DNA from: Paenibacillus sp. FSL R7-0273
Lineage (GTDB): Bacteria; Bacillota; Bacilli; Paenibacillales; Paenibacillaceae
Length of the DNA stretch: 64,000 nucleotides
NCBI RefSeq assembly: GCF_000758625.1
Contig: NZ_CP009283.1
Location: 5,780,001-5,844,000 of the forward strand
Direction: 5' to 3'
Position 1 is the stretch's first letter, and each line of letters begins with the position of its first letter. The notes below the pieces were generated by a model. That model worked only from the letters and a program-made list of their open reading frames with translations, did not search any database and was not told the DNA's origin. Positions 54,996-63,800 of this stretch are shown here, piece by piece. The position numbers were made by a program, and so were the translations under genes.

Positions 54996-56315
54996 TTATT
55001 GGGCTCTCAGCTCCAAAAAAGCAGTTACTCCTGCAGGATCACGTGCGATATACCGTTCCAAAGCATTAATATTCATATATAACGGAACAGAGATATTGGG
55101 GCTATCTTTGATCTCTGCCAGGGTTGTAGTTAATTGCTCCAGGGTTTTAATCGTTTTATTATCAGCATGGCTTATACGTGCTACCTCTTTTGTCTCAGGA
55201 TTAATATCCAGCCAATCGACCTTCATTTTAGTGATGCCTACGAATTCCGGTTTACCTGCCTTGCGAATCCAGCGGAAGAATCCGACAATGCGTGTTTCGC
55301 CGATATCCTCACCGGATAACCGGTTTAATGTGCTCTCTTCCTTTAACTCACGGCTCATTCCTTTTTGAATAGACTTAGTAAAGTTTGTCCCCACAATATC
55401 CGCCCAATCCGCAGACCCGCTTCCCGACGGAACGAGCATAGCGCCGCTTGATTGAGCCAATGCATTCTGATTCCACAGGACCAAATAGCCATCCTTAGTA
55501 AAAGCAAGCGTGGAAACCCCAATCTCATTGTTAACACATGAATCTTTAATGCTGCAAAGCTTGAGGATTCCGGCATTGAGGCTGTAAGGATAACCTCTGC
55601 GCCCGTCAAAAACGGCACGTTCAGGATTTTCAGCTTCAATCAGTTTTTGCATCGAGATAATGTTTGTAAGATATGTATCAAAATAACTTCCTTTATGACA
55701 TTCTGCTTCATTGGTATGTAGACAAATATCCGTGGACAAGCACAGCTTTTTCTCGTTATAAAAATGCTGGCCTTTATTCAGGGATCTATAGAAATTGTAT
55801 CTCAGGAACGAAAGCAGGGCATCTCCCTCTTTCTTGATCTGGTCTCTAACCTTTGCATACTTTCTGGTATGGAGAGTAAGCCTTATTTCGGTGGTCCGCA
55901 GATAATGGTCTATTTCATCCGAGTAAAGCACATACTCCCTGCTGTCTGGAACAGGATGTACCTGAAAGCCTCTGCTCTCCTCATCACTGCCTGGCCGTAT
56001 ATCAGCAAGCTTGTAAATACCCTTTTCATTTAAAATCTGCTCTATCTGCTCCGTAGTGTACTTCCCCTCACCTTTATAAGCAGCATAGTCCGAATACATC
56101 TTATAGCAGTCCCATACGAACTTGATTAGGCTAAGAAACAACAGAATCCCGATACTGAAAGAAATAGCGCTACTGTTGAATTCAAGCCTCATTTGTTCGA
56201 TAAAAGCATATACTGTCGCTAAAAAAATCCCGAAATCCACTAAAATGATAAAGGTTTCCTTCTTTTTGAGCATTGCTATATACCAAAAATAGTCACGATA
56301 CATTCTAAAGCGCAT
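54996..56315 (-). CDS. Two-TM protein with C-terminal Nudix-like domain
   Basis: The product has 439 residues. Two membrane segments (about 20-39 and 50-68) tether a cytoplasmic part. The C-terminal domain (about 260-405) has a Nudix-like course: TLAFTKDGYLVLWNQN, LVPSGSGSADWAD, then the helix GMSRELKEEST, which keeps the REUxEE core, then IVGFFRWIRKAGKPEFVGITKMK. The Glu expected eight residues before the Arg is not seen, so substrate handling may differ or catalysis may be lost. A Cys/His-rich stretch (about 190-215) has no known match. Start ATG 56315 with GGAGG. Composition is AT-richer than its neighbours. I do not recognise an established family. Confidence 0.7.
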   Translation of the reverse strand: MRFRMYRDYFWYIAMLKKKETFIILVDFGIFLATVYAFIEQMRLEFNSSAISFSIGILLFLSLIKFVWDCYKMYSDYAAYKGEGKYTTEQIEQILNEKGIYKLADIRPGSDEESRGFQVHPVPDSREYVLYSDEIDHYLRTTEIRLTLHTRKYAKVRDQIKKEGDALLSFLRYNFYRSLNKGQHFYNEKKLCLSTDICLHTNEAECHKGSYFDTYLTNIISMQKLIEAENPERAVFDGRRGYPYSLNAGILKLCSIKDSCVNNEIGVSTLAFTKDGYLVLWNQNALAQSSGAMLVPSGSGSADWADIVGTNFTKSIQKGMSRELKEESTLNRLSGEDIGETRIVGFFRWIRKAGKPEFVGITKMKVDWLDINPETKEVARISHADNKTIKTLEQLTTTLAEIKDSPNISVPLYMNINALERYIARDPAGVTAFLELRAQ

Positions 56316-56447
56316 TGCTTATCATCCTCCATTGATGCAGTTCATCTTTACTAAATATTTCGCAAAACCAAGCAAAACCCTTCTTTTCAGACTGATTCAA
56401 TTACGTTGATAATTTTTATGTGATATATACTTACACAAAATCAAGCA

Positions 56448-56476
56448 TTGACACATATAATCCACAATGATAGCAT
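56448..56476 (+). promoter_or_regulatory. Promoter of the purine-salvage operon
   Basis: Perfect -35 TTGACA (56448-56453), 17-bp spacer, -10 TAGCAT (56471-56476). A second -10, TATAAT at 56523-56528, lacks a good -35 but would start transcription right at the riboswitch P1 stem. Both lead into the riboswitch candidate. Confidence 0.6.
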
Positions 56477-56535
56477 ATTTAAAAATAATTAAAGTTACAA
56501 TAACTTACACGAAGTTCACATTTATAATCACATAC

Positions 56536-56702
56536 CTCTTGTATAAGCTCATTAATCCGGTTTGAGCGTTTCTACAGGCAACCGTAAATTGCCCCAGGCT
56601 ACAAGAGACACCGCAAATAAAGAAGCTTAAGGCTGAGCAGCCGCAGTGTTCCCTGTGTTCCGCTCTCTTTTGGCCGTATTTGTTCCTGCTGGTGTCTCTT
56701 GT
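56536..56702 (+). promoter_or_regulatory. Variant purine-riboswitch candidate with switching stem
   Basis: It can be folded as a purine aptamer: P1 CTCTTGT/ACAAGAG (536-542 with 601-607, last three digits), P2 GCTCA/TGAGC, loop 2 AATCCGG, junction GTTTCTAC (568-575), P3 GGCAA/TTGCC with loop CCGTAAA (582-588). Loop 2 GG and loop 3 CC can kiss as in the xpt aptamer. Odd points: J1/2 is only ATAA, P2 is followed by U-U mismatches, and J3/1 is lengthened (CCAGGCT, 594-600). C599 sits where guanine binders have C74. The P1 3' strand, as part of 601-612, is perfectly complementary to 691-702, an exclusive alternative fold. A purine-salvage operon follows. Confidence 0.72.
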
Positions 56703-56744
56703 TGCCCGGGGCTTTTGCATAATCAGATAAAGGGAGTGGAAGCT

Positions 56745-57305
56745 ATGAGCGCATCCTATGCACGGCTCAGTGAATCAATCAGCAATGCCAGAAACGTGAG
56801 AATCTACAAAAATAAAGATACTGCCTATGACTTTAAGCTGTATCCTTTTGGCGAGCGCGGCACCTACATTCATCCGGAGCTGATCAGTGAGATTACTGAC
56901 AGCCTGGCCGTCAGCATAACGGAGCAGTTTCCCGCTTTTGATTATATCGTCTCGCCCGAGCCGGGCGGTCACACCTGGGGGATGCTGGCGGCCTACAAGC
57001 TGAACAAGCCGATGAACATTCTGCGGCTCAGCACCGAGCTGTACGACAATTATGAGGTGTCCATTAAGCGGGAGACGGCGTATAACGAGAACTATATTTA
57101 TTTTGACGGATTCACGAGCGGTGACCGGGTGCTTATTCTGGATGATGTGATCAGCTCCGGGGCAACGATCCGCTGTATTGCAGACCAGATGAAGGTCATG
57201 GGGATTGAGCTTGTCGGGGTACAGGGCATTCTGGCCAAAGGAGAGCATTACATTAAGCTCGCAGACGATTACGGCATTCCGGTACGAGTGCTGTCCGTGG
57301 TATAA
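56745..57305 (+). CDS. Purine-type phosphoribosyltransferase
   Basis: The product has 186 residues with a type I PRTase fold. The PRPP loop VLILDDVISSGATIR (about 128-142) has the two acidic residues and SSGAT; SPEPGGHTWGMLAAYKL forms the region before it. It resembles adenine or xanthine PRTases in layout, but the base specificity cannot be read. ATG 56745 has AAGGGAG upstream; a longer in-frame ORF reaches back into the leader RNA. It is the first gene after the riboswitch, and IMPDH starts 29 nt downstream, so it likely feeds the same purine pathway. Confidence 0.82.
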   Translation: MSASYARLSESISNARNVRIYKNKDTAYDFKLYPFGERGTYIHPELISEITDSLAVSITEQFPAFDYIVSPEPGGHTWGMLAAYKLNKPMNILRLSTELYDNYEVSIKRETAYNENYIYFDGFTSGDRVLILDDVISSGATIRCIADQMKVMGIELVGVQGILAKGEHYIKLADDYGIPVRVLSVV

Positions 57306-57334
57306 AGCTAACCTAACCTTGAGGAGTGAAAAGC

Positions 57335-58846
57335 ATGGCTTATTATTATGAGCAGCCGTCCAGAACGTTCAGCGAATTCCTGCTCGTTCCGAATCTGACC
57401 ACCAAACAGTGCATCCCCGGCAACGTGGATCTGCGCACGCCTGTAACCAAATTCAAGCGCGGCGAGACGCCGGCGCTGACGATGAATCTGCCGGTCACCT
57501 CCGCCGTCATGCAGGCAGTCTCCGACCACAATATGGCGATTGCTCTGGCCAAAAGCGGCGGTATCTCCTTCATCTACGGCTCCCAGTCTGTCGAGCAGCA
57601 GGTCGAAATGGTCCGCAGAGTCAAAAAATTCAAGGCCGGCTTCGTAGTCAGCGACGCCAATCTCCGTCCGGAGGATACGCTGCAGGCAGTGCTGAAGCTT
57701 AAGGCGCGCAGCGGCCACTCCACCATCGCCATCACGGATAACGGGGAGCCGACAGGCAAGCTGATGGGTATCGTCACCAGCCGTGATTACCGCGAGAACC
57801 GGCTGCCGCCGGAATGCCCGATTACGGAGTTCATGACTCCGCTCTCTTCCTTAATTTATGCCCAGGAGGGCATTACGCTGACCGAGGCCAATGATATGAT
57901 CTGGGATCACAAGCTGAACTGCCTGCCGGTCGTGAACAGCGAGGGTAATCTGATGTATCTGGTCTTCCGCAAGGACTATGACAGCCATCAGGAATATCCG
58001 CTGGAGCTGCACGACAGCAACAAGCAGCTAATCGTCGGTGCGGGCATCAACTCCCGTGATTACAAGGAGCGGGTTCCGGCATTGGTAGAGGCGGGAGCAG
58101 ATGTACTGTGCATCGATTCCTCCGACGGCTATTCAGAGTGGCAGGCGGAGACTATCCGGTATATAAAGGAAACGTTCGGGGACAATGTGAAGGTTGGCGC
58201 AGGCAATGTCGTAGATAAGGAAGGGTTCCTCTACCTGGTAGAGGCCGGAGCGGACTTCATCAAGGTCGGCATCGGCGGCGGCTCGATCTGCATCACCCGT
58301 GAGCAAAAAGGCATCGGCCGCGGCCAGGCCTCCTCCGTCATTGAGGTGGCTGCAGCCCGCCAGGAGTATTACGAACAAACAGGGATTTACGTCCCGATCT
58401 GCTCTGACGGCGGCATCGTCCATGATTATCATATTGTGCTCGCTTTGGCGATGGGCGCTGACTTCGTCATGCTGGGCCGATATTTTGCCCGGTTCGACGA
58501 GAGCCCAGGCCGCAAGCTGCTGGTCGGCGGTAATTTCGTCAAGGAATACTGGGGCGAGGGCTCCAGCCGGGCCCGCAACTGGCAGCGCTACGACTTCGGC
58601 AATGCCGACAAGGAGAGCAAGCTGGAATTTGAAGAAGGCGTGGATTCCTTCATCCCGTATGCCGGCCGGCTTAAGGATAACCTCGATCTCAGCATCAGCA
58701 AAATCAAATCCACCATGTGCAACTGCGGCGCCCTGACCATCCCCCAGCTGCAGCAGCACGCCAAAATTACGCTCGTCTCTGCAACAACTATTTACGAAGG
58801 TGGGGCACATGATGTTATGCTTAAGGAGAAGGATCGCACATCCTGA
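57335..58846 (+). CDS. IMP dehydrogenase, clostridial-type (GuaB-like)
   Basis: It oxidises IMP to XMP with NAD. The product has 503 residues. A TIM barrel is split by a CBS pair (about 100-215). The catalytic loop reads [20 protein letters not shown] with C319, which differs from the standard GPGSICTTR type of GuaB but is the form I know from clostridial IMPDH. The flap region AEGSS-type is replaced by [23 protein letters not shown], and [25 protein letters not shown] holds the phosphate site. GAGGAG precedes ATG 57335. It is probably not the sole guaB of the genome. HPRT begins 32 nt downstream. Confidence 0.88.
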   Translation: MAYYYEQPSRTFSEFLLVPNLTTKQCIPGNVDLRTPVTKFKRGETPALTMNLPVTSAVMQAVSDHNMAIALAKSGGISFIYGSQSVEQQVEMVRRVKKFKAGFVVSDANLRPEDTLQAVLKLKARSGHSTIAITDNGEPTGKLMGIVTSRDYRENRLPPECPITEFMTPLSSLIYAQEGITLTEANDMIWDHKLNCLPVVNSEGNLMYLVFRKDYDSHQEYPLELHDSNKQLIVGAGINSRDYKERVPALVEAGADVLCIDSSDGYSEWQAETIRYIKETFGDNVKVGAGNVVDKEGFLYLVEAGADFIKVGIGGGSICITREQKGIGRGQASSVIEVAAARQEYYEQTGIYVPICSDGGIVHDYHIVLALAMGADFVMLGRYFARFDESPGRKLLVGGNFVKEYWGEGSSRARNWQRYDFGNADKESKLEFEEGVDSFIPYAGRLKDNLDLSISKIKSTMCNCGALTIPQLQQHAKITLVSATTIYEGGAHDVMLKEKDRTS

Positions 58847-58878
58847 CAGATAATATCGACTCACAAGGAGCAGTGGTT

Positions 58879-59412
58879 ATGAACGAATTACGCAAGGTAC
58901 TGGTAAGCAAGGCAGAGCTGGAGAGCAAGGTACGGGAGCTGGGCGCCGTTATCTCACGCGATTATGAAGGCAAGGAGCTCGTGCTCATCGGCATCCTGAA
59001 GGGAGCCGCCGTATTCATGTCTGATCTGATGCGGGAGATCACCTTCCCCGTCGCCGTTGATTATATGTCTGTATCCAGCTATGGCAGCAGCGCTACCACC
59101 TCGGGTGTCATCACGATCAAGCAGGACATCGACACCGACATCCGCGGCAAGCATGTGCTGCTCGTCGAGGACCTGATCGACACCGGCCTCACCCTGCAGC
59201 ACCTGAAGCAGCTCTTCGCCCTCCGCGAAGCCGCCAGCGTCCGCATCTGCACTATTCTCAGCAAGCCCTCCCGCCGCGTGGCCGATATCCCCATCGACTA
59301 CAGCGGCATCGACATCCCCGACGAATTCGTCGTCGGCTACGGCCTCGACTACGCCGAGCAGTACCGCAACCTGCCTGAGGTATGGATTGTGGAGACGGAT
59401 GCGGCACATTAA
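58879..59412 (+). CDS. hpt: Hypoxanthine phosphoribosyltransferase
   Basis: It converts hypoxanthine (and often guanine) plus PRPP to IMP or GMP. The product has 177 residues: GILKGAAVFMSDLMREI (about 36-52, the first PRPP contact), VDYMSVSSYGSSATTSG flexible loop, PRPP motif VLLVEDLIDTGLTL (about 93-106), and VGYGLDYAEQYRNLPEV. ATG 58879 has AAGGAG eight to nine bases upstream; a GTG two codons before is an alternative. It is the last gene of the riboswitch operon: base salvage to IMP plus IMPDH leads on to guanine nucleotides. A second hpt is expected near tilS/ftsH in this kind of genome; I cannot see that here. Confidence 0.92.
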   Translation: MNELRKVLVSKAELESKVRELGAVISRDYEGKELVLIGILKGAAVFMSDLMREITFPVAVDYMSVSSYGSSATTSGVITIKQDIDTDIRGKHVLLVEDLIDTGLTLQHLKQLFALREAASVRICTILSKPSRRVADIPIDYSGIDIPDEFVVGYGLDYAEQYRNLPEVWIVETDAAH

Positions 59413-59434
59413 GCCGTAGTACAGCTTTTAACAG

Positions 59435-59490
59435 AAAGCCCGCCTCGCGGTAGCCGTAATGTATTACGGGTGCCGGGGCGGGCTTTTTTT
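59435..59490 (+). terminator. Terminator of the purine-salvage operon
   Basis: AAAGCCCGCC ... GGCGGGCTTTTTTT with an inner hairpin (CCGTAAT...ATTACGG). It lies 23 nt after the hpt stop. Confidence 0.88.
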
Positions 59491-59491
59491 A

Positions 59492-59794
59492 TCAAAAGAG
59501 GTATCTGACGTATGAAAGGAAATATCCGGCGAGTCCAAGCAGAGCTGCAATGATAACAGATGCACTCACATACCCCGCTTTGTTATACGGCTTCCAGCCG
59601 GAATTAAATATAGTAATAGAAGCTATAATCAGCAGCACCGAGGGAATCCCGAAAGCCATCAAAACAACAGTGCTGACCAAATCCATAATCATACCGTCTA
59701 TGAAGAAGCGGTTTACCTGTAGAAAGAAGAATAGAACAGCCGCGATATTCCCAAAGATGGAGATTTTCCACACTCTTTTAAATAACTTATTCAT
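59492..59794 (-). CDS. Small membrane protein, unknown
   Basis: The product has 100 residues with three hydrophobic segments (about 9-27, 34-58, 76-96) and short polar links. ATG 59794 is followed by MNKLFKRVWKISIFGNI, a typical N-in start, with a weak GGGGAGGAG-like site upstream. No family is recognised. It is convergent with hpt. Confidence 0.6.
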   Translation of the reverse strand: MNKLFKRVWKISIFGNIAAVLFFFLQVNRFFIDGMIMDLVSTVVLMAFGIPSVLLIIASITIFNSGWKPYNKAGYVSASVIIAALLGLAGYFLSYVRYLF

Positions 59795-59932
59795 CTATAC
59801 TCTCCTCCCCCGCCTAACACAGACTCCATTCAGCTAATTCCACAGTGCACTATCAAAACAAATTTCCATTTTATAGTATAATATTATCTATTACTGTAAT
59901 TACCCAAATAATCATAGGGGCGGTGAACACAC

Positions 59933-60394
59933 TTGAAAAAAATATTGTGTCTGTTACTGCTGGTGTGCACATGCGTGATCAGCGGCTGTACCGGGGATGA
60001 CAGTATCTACGCCGGGATTGAGAAGCAGGATATAACCGGCATTAAATCGGCCAAGGAGCTGGAGTTTATCTATGAATATAAGGGATACACGGACAACTGG
60101 GCAGCTTCCTATTACGTCTATCGGATGAAGGGCAGCGACATCCATGTTACCAGGCTTTTCATGAAATATATCGGTGAAGAACCAAGCCCTTCTGGAGAAT
60201 TAAAATACGCCTACTCTACAGAAGGCGCAGCCACAGGCAGCGGAATGCTGGAGGAAGCAGCCGGACTATCCGTCATTTACAATCTGGGCAGCAGCGGCGG
60301 AACCGGCACAATCCCCGAACAGGATTCTACCGTACAAATGCATGTGGAATGGAGCGGCGGTACGGAGGATTGGAAGCTGAAGCCGGTGCTGTAA
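59933..60394 (+). CDS. Putative lipoprotein, unknown function
   Basis: The product has 153 residues. A signal peptide MKKILCLLLLVCTCVISGC with lipobox ISGC (Cys at 19) predicts lipid attachment and surface exposure. The mature part has two or three beta-like stretches and no recognised domain. The start is TTG 59933 behind a GGGGCGGTGA region. It stands alone and is convergent with the next small membrane gene. Confidence 0.68.
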   Translation: MKKILCLLLLVCTCVISGCTGDDSIYAGIEKQDITGIKSAKELEFIYEYKGYTDNWAASYYVYRMKGSDIHVTRLFMKYIGEEPSPSGELKYAYSTEGAATGSGMLEEAAGLSVIYNLGSSGGTGTIPEQDSTVQMHVEWSGGTEDWKLKPVL

Positions 60395-60400
60395 GGAGCT

Positions 60401-60769
60401 TTAGAAGGCAGCCCTGATCGAAAAGACCACCGGAGTAATGAGTAAGAGCAACACAACCGGTTCATTCAAGGACAGGAATAAGAGGACAATCATAGCTGCT
60501 ACTATGCCGTTAAAAGCTATCAATCTCGCGGAAAGCCTCCATGCCGTGTTCCTGAACACAAAATAATGCAGCAGACTAAGCACCATATGACACATGTACA
60601 GAGTCAGAAAAAACAGCATAAACACAACCGCATCCCCCGGGCCGCTGACATACGGTGCTCCGGACACCAGGCTATTATCAATATTAGTTATAATACCGGC
60701 ATACAGGATACTCAAGATTAGGGAACATACGGTAAGGTTCATCAGGAGCATTTTGGTATATTTTTCCAT
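60401..60769 (-). CDS. Small four-TM membrane protein, unknown
   Basis: The product has 122 residues with four hydrophobic segments (about 9-28, 45-68, 80-100, 103-120). ATG 60769 has AGGGAG eight bases upstream; a GTG three codons earlier lies next to that site. No family known to me. The preceding 60 bp has no evident promoter. Confidence 0.55.
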   Translation of the reverse strand: MEKYTKMLLMNLTVCSLILSILYAGIITNIDNSLVSGAPYVSGPGDAVVFMLFFLTLYMCHMVLSLLHYFVFRNTAWRLSARLIAFNGIVAAMIVLLFLSLNEPVVLLLLITPVVFSIRAAF

Positions 60770-60833
60770 TCGGCTCACTCCCTGAAGATGTTATTTCTAT
60801 TATAATAGCGCATTGCTATTAAAAAGAAACATG

Positions 60834-60877
60834 AAAAACAGGGCAGCAATCATCCAGATGGATGACGGCTGCCCTGC
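60834..60877 (-). terminator. Terminator of the SLH-protein gene
   Basis: Minus-strand GCAGGGCAGCCGTCATCC ... GGATGATTGCTGCCCTG (one mismatch) followed by TTTTTC. It lies 15 nt after the stop. Confidence 0.9.
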
Positions 60878-60891
60878 TTGTTTGCTGCGTT

Positions 60892-63800
60892 TTATTTCAG
60901 CTGGTATAAACGGTAGATTAACGCTGCGGCCTCCGCTTTGCTTGCGGTCTGGGCCGGACGGAAGCTCTGATCCTCGAAGCCTTCAAACAACCGGATACTC
61001 TTGGTCAGGGCTACGCTTGCTGCTGCCCACTTGGAGATCTTGGCCGCGTCTGTAAAGACTGCATTCACAGATTCAGGCTGGGAGACAGCCTGCTCGCCGT
61101 TAAAGGCTGTAAGCGCCCGGGCCAGCATTGTTGCAATCTCCTCACGGGTAATGGTTGCATCCGGGTCAAATGCGTTAGCCGATTTACCTGTAATAATGCC
61201 TGCTGCATAGGCTGCAGCGATTTCTTTGTAGTATGGATTTGCTGCTGTTACATCCTTGAACGATAATACCAGACCGTCGCCGCTCAGACCATAAGCCCGG
61301 GCGATCATAGCCGCGAACTGCTGACGGGTAACCTTGTCTGCAGGACGGAATGCCGCGCTCTGGTCCACAATTCCTTTATTCAGCAGGTAGCTGATTTCCT
61401 GAACAGCCCAGTGGGTTGCCGGAACATCTGTGAATGCTGCCTTCGCGAGCATCACTGTATATTTACTGAAATGTCCTCTTGGCGCTGTCACCGTGCGGGT
61501 AACCGGATCATATTTGCCGCCGACAGCTTCCCAGGTAAGACTTTCTTCATTTAATACGTATACTGTCAGATTCTCCAGGTTGGCTTCAGAGTATTTGGCA
61601 GTATCAATCGTGGATACATCAAAGGTAACATCGATTGGCTTGGCAAAGTTTTTGACCTGCTGTCCGCCGATATTCGCACTGAACTCCATTACCGGAATAC
61701 TGGCCAGCGGATCAGCCTGGCTTGGTTTGGTCACGACTGCATTTTCAACAACCTCTGCTGCCAGCTTAATCGTCTGTCCTGGTTCCAGGGGACCGAAGGT
61801 ATCTGCTTCAATAGTGAATGCGGTCTGGTCCATCTGGATTTTCAGGCCGGAAATATCATTGTCTTTAACCAGTGTAAGGATATCCGACGGAAGTGAGGTG
61901 TTCAGCTTGTGAATCCCTTCTTCTACTGCCGGTACCTTAACGGTAATACCTACCTTCAGATCTGCGGCACTTCCTGCCCCCAGCTTACTGGTCAGATTCT
62001 TGGAGAGATCCGACAGGGTCTGCTTGGCAGATTGGATCTGTGAGCTGACCAGGCTCTGATCGAGCTGTGAAGACACCTCGTTGCCTGACACCGTAACATT
62101 GGATTTCGCGATAGTAACCTCACCAGCTTTATTAAGAGCAGTCTGGCTAGAGGAGATCACATTCTCCTTCAGCTTCTGGATTTCATCGGCTGCTACACCC
62201 TGCGAATTATTCAATACCGCCGCCGCATTGGTAATCAGACTCTGCGCCAGTGTAACCGCCTTATCAGCGCTGTCCAGCTTGTTCAGCAGATAAGATGCGC
62301 TTCCGACCAGTTCAGTGATGGAATCTACAATCTTTTGTTTTGCTGCAGCATCCTGAATGGTTCCAAGCAATCCTGCAGCAGTGTCAATTGCCTGAGTAAG
62401 ACTCTTGCTGTTCTGCTCCGCTTCAGCGGAGGTTGCCGCAGATTTGAGAGAATCCGCAATACTGCTGATTGCAGTCTGTGCTGCCGCAGCTTTATCCGCA
62501 GCCGAGCCAGCCGGATTGGTCAGCAATTCCTGCAGCTTGTCATTCTGCTTTTGCACATTCTCAGTGCTGTTCCCCGCTGCTGGAGCCGGAGACGGGGCCG
62601 GTGCAACCGGCCCAGGACCTACACCAGGGCCTGGGCCTGGGCCGCCGTTGCCCGGAGTTTCCCCGCCAGGATCAACCGTACCCGGACCGCCGTTACCCGG
62701 ATTCTCCCCGCCAGGATCGACTATAGTATCTGTTGATGTTTCGAGCACAACCTTCTTATCCAGGCTATACTTCTGTCCGTCAATCGTCACCGAAGCTTTG
62801 ATCACATACGTACCGGAAGGAAGCTCACGATAACCATTATAAGCGTCAAAAGTATACGTGGAAACGTATAAAGGATAGCCTCCGGCTATATCTGAAATCA
62901 GGGTTTTACCGGACTCATCCTGTACTTCGTAGGATGCCGTTTCCGGAGAAACGGATCTGTATCCGTTGGACCAGCCCCCGTTGGTAACGAGAATCTGCGG
63001 CTTCTTAATCTGTCCGATCTGATTGCCTGCAGTATCAACCAGACCTATCCGCAGAGAGCCCGTCCCACGCGATATCTTCACTTTGCCGTCCTGCAGTCCA
63101 AAAATATCAAGCCCCTGTATCGTCTGCGTTGTAAGCTCAGTAATCGTTCCGGCCTTCAGTGAACCCGGCGCAAAACGGATATTAAACTGATATTCTGTAG
63201 CTCCAATAGACTGATCCATTTGGATGGTTACATCACCAGGCGTCAATTGAACCTGATTCATATTATATACATAGCTGCTCAGCTTCGACTGATCAGGGGT
63301 TGTATATTCGACTCTGTAAATCGTAGCCGCTTCAGGTGCGACTACAGTTGCCAAGCCAGCCGTAGAATCATCGAGAACAAGCGTATTGTCTCCTGCACCG
63401 ACTACCACGTTATCACGGTAGATAAAGGTTCCCCGCGTTGTCTGGGCCAGCATACTGTACGTACCCTGGGTAGCATAGAAGTAATTCTCATTCACTGCAT
63501 TGCTGTCAACTACGTATGGTGCATTATTCACACCAGCCAAGTCTTTTCTAATAACCGAAAGATCTTCAGCCGGTCTGTCCAGAATCACCTTGCTGACTTC
63601 CTGCTGCTCTTGTCTGGCATCCAGCACAAGTGAATATTCTTTGCCCGGCTCCGTACGGACTGAGCCGTACATATAGTATCCAAACTTAGATTCAATCCCT
63701 GTGTAGCTCCGGTTATAGCGTATGAAGTCAACGTCCACCACAGAAGGGGAATCGACAATCAGCAGGGCCTGCGATCCGGAGGTATCAATGAAGGCCGATT

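Noticed and set aside
54139..56315. Known phage-defence system
   Set aside because: PP2C and Nudix-like domains are suggestive, but no established defence gene, nuclease or integrase is present; kept only as a hypothesis.
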